9,384 nucleotides of DNA from Eggerthellaceae bacterium (GCA_017533165.1 JAFXIM010000223.1:1-9384); one strand, 5' to 3'. Counted from the first letter of the stretch, positions 1 to 6,158 are shown. Numbers and translations: made by a program. The notes: a model not told the origin generated them from the sequence alone.

Positions 1-279
1 ACCACAACGTATTCCGGGGATGCGGTAAGCGGCTTCGTGGTCACGAACGTCTACACCCCTGGATCCAGCGACCCCGGCACGCCCCCGGATCCCTCGGCTC
101 CGGGAGGATCCGCCGACGATCCCGACGACCCGCAGCTTCCCAGCACCGGCGGGAACGCCCGCCCCGAGATCCCCCAGACGGGCAACCGCCCCCTCGCCGC
201 CTACACGCTCATCGCGCTAGGCCTCGCCCTGCTTGCAACGGGGCTCGTCAGCAGGATGAGAGCGCGAGGCGTCGAATGA
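1..279 (+). CDS. LPXTG-type surface protein with Cna_B-like domain, C-terminal end (5' partial)
   Basis: The reading frame is open from base 1, so only the last 92 residues are visible and the start lies left of the window. The first residues, ending SGFVVTNVYTP, match the last strand of a Cna_B (collagen-adhesin B-type) repeat. A Pro/Gly/Asp-rich wall-spanning linker follows. Then come two sorting-type motifs, LPSTG (bases 136-150) and IPQTG (169-183), a hydrophobic helix of about 20 residues (193-252) and a basic tail RMRARG. The order motif, helix, positive tail is the classical cell-wall sorting signal; IPQTG sits at the usual distance from the helix. The protein is therefore expected to be cleaved and anchored to peptidoglycan. 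The stop overlaps the start of a sortase gene by ATGA, so that sortase is the likely processing enzyme. The ligand and full architecture cannot be told from this fragment. Confidence 0.85.
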   Translation, partial: TTTYSGDAVSGFVVTNVYTPGSSDPGTPPDPSAPGGSADDPDDPQLPSTGGNARPEIPQTGNRPLAAYTLIALGLALLATGLVSRMRARGVE

Positions 280-956
280 AATTGAGCAGAAAGCGCATCG
301 ACCTCATCCTGATAGCGGCCGGCCTCGCCTTGACCCTATGCGGAGCCGGCATGCTCCTCTCCTTCGAGCAGGAGGAATCCCTGGCAGGAGAGAACGCACG
401 CATCCTGCTCGCCGATCTGCAAAGAGAGACGGCCGCCAAGGGCGCAAACGTAGCCCAGGCGACCGTGAGGGAGCAGACCGAGGGCCTCATGCCGCAAATC
501 GTCGTCGACGGTTACCCGGTGGCTGGCGCTTTGAGTATCGAGTCGATCGGGATGAGCCTTCCGATTCTCGGGGACTGGAGCTACGACCTTCTGCAGGTAG
601 CCCCCTGCCGCTATTCAGGAACGGCCGAAGGCGGCGACCTCATCCTGCTGGGGCACAGCTATCGGGAGCACTTTCGCCCCCTGTACGACGTGCGAGTTGG
701 CGACCTCGTCGAGTTTTGCGACGCCTCCGGCAGCACGTACCTGTACAAGGTGGCCCAAACGGAAGTCCTGAAGAGAACCCAGCTCGAGGAGCTCACCAGA
801 TCGGGTCATGACCTCACCCTTTTCACCTGCACCTATACCGGTGAAAGCCGCTTTGTCGTGAAGTGCGACTTCGTAACCCAGAAGGATTCTCCCCCGTTAA
901 TTCAACAGCTCGTCAAAACCTTCTCAAACGTCAAAAACACCCTTTTGCGGGTGTAG
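276..956 (+). CDS. Sortase (membrane-anchored cysteine transpeptidase)
   Basis: A 226-residue sortase, near full family length. Residues 8-29 form an N-terminal membrane anchor after a basic start (MKLSRKR). The catalytic triad is visible: His127 in LLGHSYR, Cys185 in TLFTCT, and Arg192 in ESRFVV. The TLxTC context is the standard sortase active-site strand. By family knowledge the enzyme cleaves an LPXTG-like motif between Thr and Gly and transfers the protein to the cell wall or to a pilin subunit. The ATG overlaps the stop of the upstream surface protein gene (ATGA, 276-279), which implies translational coupling and a dedicated substrate. The class (B, C, D or other) cannot be fixed from motifs alone. 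No C-terminal membrane helix of the class C type is seen: the tail is short and basic. Confidence 0.93.
   Translation: MKLSRKRIDLILIAAGLALTLCGAGMLLSFEQEESLAGENARILLADLQRETAAKGANVAQATVREQTEGLMPQIVVDGYPVAGALSIESIGMSLPILGDWSYDLLQVAPCRYSGTAEGGDLILLGHSYREHFRPLYDVRVGDLVEFCDASGSTYLYKVAQTEVLKRTQLEELTRSGHDLTLFTCTYTGESRFVVKCDFVTQKDSPPLIQQLVKTFSNVKNTLLRV
937..954. terminator. Hairpin over the sortase stop codon, probable bidirectional terminator
   Basis: A perfect 6-bp stem ACACCC/GGGTGT with a 6-base loop overlaps the last sortase codons and the TAG stop (954-956). On the + strand it is followed only by a weak T-rich stretch (GGCTTTCCT). On the - strand the stem is followed directly by GTTTTTGACG, a better U-tract. 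It is thus best placed to stop - strand transcription leaving the transposon before it runs into the sortase gene. Confidence 0.5.
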
Positions 957-1104
957 GCTTTCCTATGATTTGGGATTACGGGCAAGGGCCTCGAGTGAGG
1001 TGAGCAAGCTTGAGTGAAGCACGGGATCCCAAGATGAAGTCACGCAAACGACCCTAATTGGAACAAAGATACAAGGCGCAAAAGACAGGCGCCAAACCAT
1101 CCTT
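957..1104. other. Intergenic stretch without a recognisable gene
   Basis: Only a short imperfect direct repeat is seen here: CTCGAGTGAGG at 990-1000 and CTTGAGTGAAG at 1009-1019, 9 of 11 bases matching on a 19-bp period. There is also a small GGCGC/GCGCC stem near 1076-1094. Neither has a clear role. A 46-codon - strand frame (1101-961) is open but shows no protein-like pattern. Confidence 0.3.
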
Positions 1105-1315
1105 TTCGCTCCTCAAAACTAGTCAATTTAGTATGCAGTAACAAAACTGCGATGTTCAGCGTTTTTGATACCAGTCTGAAAATGATTTGCTGTAATGGGA
1201 TTCCGCTCCGCGATTGGCTATCGACTTGCGCTTCCGGCTCATGTCCGAACTCACACTACCGCCATACTTTATTGCTGGAGTCGGGCGTCACAGCACCGGG
1301 GAGAAGCGCCCGTTT
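1105..1315 (-). pseudogene. Decayed tenth zinc-ribbon unit beyond the transposase stop codon
   Basis: Read on the - strand in the same frame as the upstream CDS, this stretch encodes VTPDSSNKVWR, then an in-frame TAG, then CEFGHEPE. The intact unit has VTAGSGKKVWWLCEMGHEWE. At DNA level 1231-1267 aligns without gaps to the matching part of the last intact unit, offset about 213 bp (array period 210 plus 3). The similarity continues through 1186-1235 (GGGATTCCGC against GGGCATTCCGC), but the CPYC zinc knuckle is lost. Between about 1105 and 1185 only weak resemblance to the inter-unit linker remains. The array was therefore once longer and its distal end has decayed, with extra AT drift and small indels. 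Confidence 0.7.
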
Positions 1316-4300
1316 CTATACAGTACTACTTGACGTAGGATTGAGGCGGATTAGGTCGCGACGAGGCTTCTGAAGCTTGCGTACGGTACCTTGGTTTTTG
1401 CAATAGGGGCAACCACGACCACTCGAGCGATGTCCCACACTGTCTTCCCACTCGTGGCCCATTTCGCATAGCCACCATACCTTCTTGCCGGAGCCGGCCG
1501 TCACGGCGTCCGGGCGCAGGTCGCCGTTCCTCGTGGGGTGCCAATCGGCTACGAGGTCGGGGCGGGTCGTGGCGAGGTCGTTGAAGCCCGCGAGTACCTT
1601 TCGGTTTACGCAGTATGGGCATTCCGCCCCTCTATTACGTCTGGCAACTTCTGCTTCCCACTCGTGGCCCTTCTCGCAGCGCCACCATACCTTCCGACTG
1701 GAGCCAGCCGTCACGGCGTCTGGGCGCAGGTCGCCGTTTCTCGTGGGGTGCCACTCAGCCGCAAGGTCGGGGTGGGTCGTGGCGAGGTCGTTGAAGCCCG
1801 CGAGGACCTTTTTGTTTGCGCAGTACGGGCAACCATGATCGTTACTGCGCTGACCCACAATCGCTTCCCACTCGTGACCCATCTCGCATAGCCACCATAC
1901 CTTCTTGCCAGAGCTGGAAGTTACGTCCTCTGGCCTCAGCCCGCTATTTTTCGTGGGGTGCCACTCGGCCGCAAGGTCGGGACGGGTCGTGGCGAGGTCG
2001 TTGAAGCCCGCGAGTACCTTTTGTCCGGCGCAGTACGGACAACCGCGGCCGTTCGCGCGATGGCAGACGAGAGCCTGCCACTCATGGCCCTTCTCGCAGT
2101 GCCACCATACCTTCTTGTTGGAGCCAGCCGTGATGGCATTGGGGAGAAGAGTGCCGTTCCTGTCCGAGTGCCACTCGGCCGCAAGGTCGGGGTGGGTCGT
2201 GGCGAGGTCGTTGTAGCCCGCGAGGACCTTTTGACCGGCGCAGTACGGACAACCGTGGCCCTTCGAGCGGTTGCGCACGGACGCTTCCCACTCGTGGCCT
2301 TCCGAGCATTTCCACCAAATGACCTTATAGCTTCCCGAAGTCACGTCCGGCGGTTTCAGCGGGAGGTTGAATACAGGGTGCCACTCGGCCGCGAGGTCGG
2401 GGCGCACCGTGGCAAGGTCGTTGAAGCCCGCGAGGACGGCGTTACCGGAGCAGTACGGGCAGTCGTTGCCATTTGAACGTTTAACCACGGATGCTTCCCA
2501 CTCGTGGCCTTCCGAGCATTTCCACCAGCACTTCATCGCCGAGCCAAACGACACCATTTTCGGAGTCAGCTCCCCGTTCTTTTCCGGGTGCCACTGCTCC
2601 AAAAGGTCCTCCCGCGAGTTTCCCTCACACCAGTCTTTAAGGCTTATGCCGCGGGTGCGGGTGTAGCGCGCCCCTCTCGCGGCCATCTTGGAATCAACAA
2701 TCGAGTTCTCTGCGGACTTGACTTGCCTGTGCTCCTCGTCAAGCTTCCTAGCTTCGTCGACGAAGCTGTGAAATGGCTCGAGTACGCTTGCGTAGCCGTT
2801 GCGAGCGGCCCACTTGCTCGGAGATTCCAACCACGTGCCCTCCGATGATCCGTCCCAGAGAAACACCCTGCCGACATGGCATACGGAGGTGTTCTCGGGT
2901 GTGCGCAAGGGGTTTTTGGTCGGATGCCAGATCTTGGCAAGCTCAGGCAAAAGCGTGGCGACGTCATTGAAGCCGCCGAGTGCCCTTTTTCCCGAGCAGT
3001 AGGGGCAGAGACGCCCGTATGCAGACCCCGTGCGCTCAGCAATGGTCGCGCGCCATTCATGCCCGCATTCGGCGCCGATCCACCAGACCTTTAGTTGATT
3101 GCTGGGAAACACTTCATGGGGTTTAAGACCGTTTTTGTCCGGGTGCCACTCCGATGCGATTTCAGGGAACAGCGTCTCGAGATCGTTCCTCCCTGGCACG
3201 AGATCGACATCCGTGCAGGCCAGGCAGTCGTCCCAGTTTCGGCTGGTTCTCGACAGAGGAGCCTCCTGCCACTCGTAGCCGCATTCAGGGCATTGCCACC
3301 AGGCCTTCCTCACTGAACGGCAGACGATTGTGCGGGGTGTTGCCTTTCCGTTCTTCGTTGGGTGCCACTGGTCAAGCATCCCCTCGCGGTTGTTCTCCGC
3401 AGCCCATACCGCGAGCGGCTTGCGACGGTCGGGATGAGCACCCGCAAAGCCCTCGAAGGTATCCGATGCGTCCGGCAGGCGATCATGGTGAGCGATCATT
3501 TGCCTCTGTCGATCGGCCGTGTACACATCCACGAAATCATCGGTGATCCGGATGCGTACCCTCTTGCCCGCATACCTCTCTGGTATTTCGTAGTAAGCTC
3601 CGCGGACCAGCACGGTCGCGTCTTCGCGCGCTTTCGCCTTTTCCCATGTGACGCTGGTGAAAGGCACCTCGGGAAGGGGCGCGAGATGCTCTGCTTCGAA
3701 CCTGAGGAAATGCTCCTTGCGGCTAATACCCCGCAATATGGTCGGCCTGTCGTTGAACTCCTCTAGGATCTCCTCAAGCGCAAGGTTCAGCTGGTCGACC
3801 GAGTTGAACCTCGCGCTCCTGAGCCTTTCCAGGTTGCGGTTGACGAGAAGCTTCACGTGAATCTCAACTGACGCCTTGTCGTCTGGCGAAAAAGAACGGG
3901 CGAGGTTTATTACGACGCCATAATGGTCGGCGAATTCCTGGTACTGGGGGTTGATCTCCTGCCTCTCACGAGCGCTGACGTGCCTGAACCCAGGTTTGTA
4001 AATTACGGCCGTCCTCGCGTTATCCGGCTTCACGAATATAGGAACGCCCCCGAAGAACTCGAACATATGCCTATGGTGCTCCAGCCAGCTCTGCATGCCC
4101 ATGTCCAAGGACGCCCTCGCGAAGGCATAGTTGCTGTAGGGCAAGGTGGCGACGAAGATATAAGCTGGCGTTTCCTCACCGTTCTCGCCATAGATCGGAA
4201 TCGTTTTCCCAGCCCAATCTACCTGAATCGCCTCGCCAGGCGTCCAGTTCATCGCCATGATTAGTCCATTGAAGTATTTTTTGTACCCCTCGGAGTAAAT

Positions 4301-4666
4301 CTCCATGAAGCTTTTTCTAGAGTAAGGAGGCAAGTCCGAATCTTGTGATCTCTTTAGATACACTTTCCATGCCCGGGAAGCGTGCTTCTCCGTAATTGCT
4401 TTACTTCTCTTTTTAGGTCGGGCCTCCGCGAATATCACCTCGCAGTCGACGGGGAAATAATCAGGCGTTGGCGGCGGGTCGACCAGATCGCGGAGCTCAT
4501 CGTGTGTAAGCCTCTTGGACAGCAATTCTCCCGCGCCAAGGGCGAGCGCGTTCCCCACCACCTCTTTCGTCTTGTCGACATCACAACCATAGATGGCGGC
4601 GATCCTGTCAGGCGAAAACCCGATAGAGGCGAGGCCGACGGTTTCGCGATAGGGAAACTCGCTCAT
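1316..4666 (-). CDS. IS21 IstA-like DDE transposase fused to a C-terminal array of zinc-ribbon (DUF4379-like) domains
   Basis: A 1116-residue protein if started at the ATG at 4666, which overlaps the previous gene's stop as ATGA. The frame stays open to an ATG at 4741, but that would overlap the upstream gene by 79 bp. Residues 1-45 form an HTH-like segment (SIGFSPDRIAAIYG). The integrase core has Asp150 (AIQVDWAG), Asp215 (VKPDNARTAV) and Glu268 (KASVEIHVK), a complete DDE set spaced as in IstA. Residues 341-395 match the small beta domain that follows the IstA core. From about residue 415 the normal IstA C-terminus is absent. In its place are nine zinc-ribbon units of the form EWHPTKNG...VWWxCxxGHEW...CPYC...LAGFNDLATT. 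By family knowledge IstA cuts and joins IS ends, normally with the help of IstB. The ribbons presumably bind DNA or protein; that is inference. The tail of about 27 residues is a degenerate unit. Confidence 0.9.
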   Translation of the reverse strand: MSEFPYRETVGLASIGFSPDRIAAIYGCDVDKTKEVVGNALALGAGELLSKRLTHDELRDLVDPPPTPDYFPVDCEVIFAEARPKKRSKAITEKHASRAWKVYLKRSQDSDLPPYSRKSFMEIYSEGYKKYFNGLIMAMNWTPGEAIQVDWAGKTIPIYGENGEETPAYIFVATLPYSNYAFARASLDMGMQSWLEHHRHMFEFFGGVPIFVKPDNARTAVIYKPGFRHVSARERQEINPQYQEFADHYGVVINLARSFSPDDKASVEIHVKLLVNRNLERLRSARFNSVDQLNLALEEILEEFNDRPTILRGISRKEHFLRFEAEHLAPLPEVPFTSVTWEKAKAREDATVLVRGAYYEIPERYAGKRVRIRITDDFVDVYTADRQRQMIAHHDRLPDASDTFEGFAGAHPDRRKPLAVWAAENNREGMLDQWHPTKNGKATPRTIVCRSVRKAWWQCPECGYEWQEAPLSRTSRNWDDCLACTDVDLVPGRNDLETLFPEIASEWHPDKNGLKPHEVFPSNQLKVWWIGAECGHEWRATIAERTGSAYGRLCPYCSGKRALGGFNDVATLLPELAKIWHPTKNPLRTPENTSVCHVGRVFLWDGSSEGTWLESPSKWAARNGYASVLEPFHSFVDEARKLDEEHRQVKSAENSIVDSKMAARGARYTRTRGISLKDWCEGNSREDLLEQWHPEKNGELTPKMVSFGSAMKCWWKCSEGHEWEASVVKRSNGNDCPYCSGNAVLAGFNDLATVRPDLAAEWHPVFNLPLKPPDVTSGSYKVIWWKCSEGHEWEASVRNRSKGHGCPYCAGQKVLAGYNDLATTHPDLAAEWHSDRNGTLLPNAITAGSNKKVWWHCEKGHEWQALVCHRANGRGCPYCAGQKVLAGFNDLATTRPDLAAEWHPTKNSGLRPEDVTSSSGKKVWWLCEMGHEWEAIVGQRSNDHGCPYCANKKVLAGFNDLATTHPDLAAEWHPTRNGDLRPDAVTAGSSRKVWWRCEKGHEWEAEVARRNRGAECPYCVNRKVLAGFNDLATTRPDLVADWHPTRNGDLRPDAVTAGSGKKVWWLCEMGHEWEDSVGHRSSGRGCPYCKNQGTVRKLQKPRRDLIRLNPTSSSTV
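1400..3370 (-). repeat. Tandem zinc-ribbon coding array: nine units, the last six on a 210-bp period
   Basis: On the - strand the units begin (at the xWHP codon) at 3370, 3151, 2932, 2596, 2386, 2176, 1966, 1756 and 1546. Units 4-9 are exactly 210 bp (70 residues) apart. Each intact unit has a Trp-rich strand with Cys (VWWxC), GHEW and a CPYC knuckle; the candidate zinc ligands are Cys, His, Cys, Cys. Units 1 and 2 differ, with CPECGYEW and GAECGHEW. Unit 3 has lost CPYC and GHEW and is followed by about 60 unrelated residues and a fresh lead-in (LKDWCEGNSREDLLEQWHP). That lead-in resembles the one before unit 1 (LAVWAAENNREGMLDQWHP), so the array appears to be two blocks joined. The linker DNA is nearly identical among units 5-9, which suggests recent duplication or gene conversion. 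Confidence 0.92.
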
Positions 4667-5955
4667 CTTCTCACGCAGCGCATCATGTTGGAAACCGCAG
4701 GCACCGTTTTCTCCATCCCCTTTTCCACCACCGCAGAACACGCCTCTTCAAGCGTCAGCTCTGATGGCGTGTTCCGCAGGTCCAAGAGGTCTTTACAGGG
4801 GCGGTGACTCCCATCGTTCGCGCCGCATACCGCGAGAAGCTCTTTCATGACGGCGGTTGCGCCGGGGCCGACCTCCCTGGCTCTTTTCATGAAATACACT
4901 CTCAGGCGATTAGCCATCGCCTTGTGAGAATCTGGCCGATGAGAAGGATCGGTGATTGCTCTTCGCCCGTCGCTCTCATCTGCAAGCCGGTGCCTCGCAA
5001 TGAGCTCGCCGCCGCTATAAGCCTCTATCACGTCTTCCGAGATTCGAACTAGAACGGTCTTGCGCGCGTATTGAAAGGGGACGGAGTAGCGAAACCCTCC
5101 TTGCTCGAAGTGATAGTCGTTCTTCACCTTTCTTTCTCGCCAAATTGACATATCGTAGTCATACGCGGGCAGGGGAAGCAGCTCTGGCGCCTCGCTGTTT
5201 TCAAAGTCCTCGCGCCTGACGATTCCGCGCACGTTAATGCCTTCGTTGTACTCTTTCAAGAGCTCGGAAATCTGCTTGTTCAAATCCTCTGTCGGCAGCC
5301 ACGGCAAGTCCCTCAGACGGCGCTTGAAGAACTTGCAGATATCCCACTCATGCCTCTCCGCCAAAAGCTCTGGTTGGCAAGGAAGTCCCCCGGCCTCGCC
5401 CTTGCGAGGGCAAAACAGCACCGTGCCGTAATGCGAGGCAAAGGCGTGCATAGTGTGGTAAACACTTTGACATTTGTCACCTAGCACCCTCCTAACGATT
5501 GGGCAAAACGTGGCACGATAAACACCTCCGAAAAATCGATAAGAGTCGATGCAGCAGCTCATCCAAAGATCGTATCTGGGATTCTGCGCAAAGCCATCGA
5601 TTGCACAGGCATAGCCGCACTCGCTATAGGGAGAAACGGCGACGAACAGGCAGCGCAGGCCGCCCAATTCATTGCGGGCTTGCTTAGAGGTAAGATTTCG
5701 TGTTTCACAATAGAGGATCTCGCCAGGGTTCCACTGGTTCTGCTTTGGCCCTCTTTCCTTCCTCCATCTGTGGTCTATCGTCTTAAAAGAACGCTGGCCG
5801 TAAGGAGTGCCTCCCGCTCTCTTGCACGCTTGGACATATTCGTCATACCTGTACCCAATGCGTTGTGAGCCTGGATACTTTTCACAAAGGTACTCGAAAT
5901 TAGGCTTCGCGTATTCCCGCCACTCCTCCACTGGAAGCAACGCCGGCTCGTCCAT
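4663..5955 (-). CDS. Catalytically degenerate IstA-like protein (IS21 transposase paralog)
   Basis: A 430-residue protein that aligns along its length with the core of the next gene. NPGEILYCETRN matches TPGEAIQVDWAG, FFGGVYRATFCPIVRRV matches FFGGVPIFVKPDNART, and HEWDICKFF matches VEIHVKLL. At the three catalytic positions it has Glu84, Ile153 and Glu203, so the first Asp has become Glu and the second Ile. Cleavage activity is therefore unlikely. It lacks the N-terminal HTH. It keeps the post-core beta domain (271-325) and a full IstA-type helical C-terminus (340-430), with HKAMANRL, ARxxGP and LTLEEACSAVVEKG. The start is fixed by an in-frame TGA just upstream and a GAGGAG ribosome site. 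The gene is first in the operon and is coupled to the active paralog by ATGA. The open frame and coherent homology argue against a simple pseudogene. A structural or regulatory subunit is the likely role, by inference. Confidence 0.85.
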   Translation of the reverse strand: MDEPALLPVEEWREYAKPNFEYLCEKYPGSQRIGYRYDEYVQACKRAGGTPYGQRSFKTIDHRWRKERGPKQNQWNPGEILYCETRNLTSKQARNELGGLRCLFVAVSPYSECGYACAIDGFAQNPRYDLWMSCCIDSYRFFGGVYRATFCPIVRRVLGDKCQSVYHTMHAFASHYGTVLFCPRKGEAGGLPCQPELLAERHEWDICKFFKRRLRDLPWLPTEDLNKQISELLKEYNEGINVRGIVRREDFENSEAPELLPLPAYDYDMSIWRERKVKNDYHFEQGGFRYSVPFQYARKTVLVRISEDVIEAYSGGELIARHRLADESDGRRAITDPSHRPDSHKAMANRLRVYFMKRAREVGPGATAVMKELLAVCGANDGSHRPCKDLLDLRNTPSELTLEEACSAVVEKGMEKTVPAVSNMMRCVRR

Positions 5956-5960
5956 CTTCG

Positions 5961-5966
5961 CTCCTC
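5961..5966 (-). promoter_or_regulatory. Ribosome binding site GAGGAG
   Basis: On the - strand GAGGAG lies 5 bases before the ATG at 5955. An in-frame TGA lies between it and any earlier start, so this site fixes the start of the degenerate IstA-like gene. Confidence 0.7.
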
Positions 5967-6010
5967 AATCAGACCTCATTTGACTGAATTTGTGACTACA
6001 TTTCCAGTCA

Positions 6011-6052
6011 TTTTACGCGATATTAAGTAAATTTACGTCAATTAAGTACGCA
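6011..6052 (-). repeat. AT-rich tandem repeats, probable upstream end of the IS21-like element
   Basis: On the + strand TTTACG occurs at 6012-6017 and 6032-6037, and ATTAAGTA at 6022-6029 and 6041-6048. This gives two imperfect units of about 19-20 bp in the same orientation. Read on the - strand the block starts at 6052 with TGCGTACTTAATTGACG. IS21-family ends begin with TG and carry several copies of a transposase-binding repeat, so this is a good candidate terminus with binding sites for the HTH of the active protein. The related GACT/AGTCA motifs at 5981-6010 may be a further degenerate copy. Confidence 0.5.
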
Positions 6053-6067
6053 TTGGTTTTAAATGCT

Positions 6068-6079
6068 TGATAGTTATCA
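6068..6079. promoter_or_regulatory. Small palindrome TGATAGTTATCA, operator-like
   Basis: The half-sites TGATA and TATCA flank GT. The site lies in the intergenic region just outside the putative transposon end, about 80 bp before the acyltransferase promoter. It could be a repressor or host-factor site, but a 12-bp palindrome may also arise by chance. Confidence 0.2.
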
Positions 6080-6158
6080 GCATAGACACGGTGAACAGTT
6101 TCTTTCGAACCTAGCGCAAGAAATGAAGCAGCAGAGTAAAGACAGACGAACGCAGTAG

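Larger units (their letters stand above)
1105..6052 (-). mobile_element. IS21-like element with two IstA-type genes and no IstB (boundaries approximate)
   Basis: The two - strand genes are both homologous to IstA, the DDE transposase of the IS21 family, and together fill the gap between host-type genes read in other directions. The right limit is placed at 6052, where the - strand begins TGCGTACTTAATTGACG. TG is the usual IS21 terminal dinucleotide, and AT-rich tandem repeats follow inward, as IS21-type ends carry. The left limit is uncertain: it may lie near 1320 (a partial inverted match) or beyond the decayed zinc-ribbon tail. No convincing target-site duplication was found for any limit tested. 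IS21 elements normally encode IstA plus the AAA+ protein IstB; none is present here. Confidence 0.55.

Noticed and set aside
961..1101. A 46-codon - strand frame beginning ATGG with GAGGAG upstream
   Set aside because: The ribosome-like site lies in sequence that also aligns with an eroded ribbon unit. The predicted peptide has no domain pattern and its end runs towards the sortase terminator.
1152..1373. A 73-codon + strand frame
   Set aside because: It spans the decayed ribbon unit and the end of the transposase gene in antisense, and has no ribosome site or domain.
1485..2476. Several + strand open frames of about 100-170 codons across the array
   Set aside because: They are antisense shadows of the 210-bp coding repeats. 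Their own repeated sequence follows from the period, and they lack ribosome sites and known domains.
1400..2596. Regular repeats suggesting a CRISPR array or satellite
   Set aside because: The period of 210 bp is far too long for CRISPR, is a multiple of three, and encodes a clear zinc-ribbon domain on the - strand.
4663..4741. Programmed -1 frameshift joining the two IstA-like genes
   Set aside because: The downstream frame is open through the overlap, but only short runs (A4, G4) are present and no canonical slippery heptamer with a following structure was found. The ATGA overlap explains expression well enough.
5985..6001. TGTAGTCACAAA (- strand) against TGCAGTAACAAA at 1135-1146 as terminal inverted repeats
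   Set aside because: 10 of 12 bases match and both start with TG, but the site at 6000 would leave the tandem ATTAAGTA repeats outside the element, and no duplication flanks it. The end at 6052 fits better.
1316..6060. Target-site duplication flanking the element
   Set aside because: Comparison of the bases outside 1320, 1135 and 1123 with those outside 6000 and 6052 gave no convincing 4-8 bp match.
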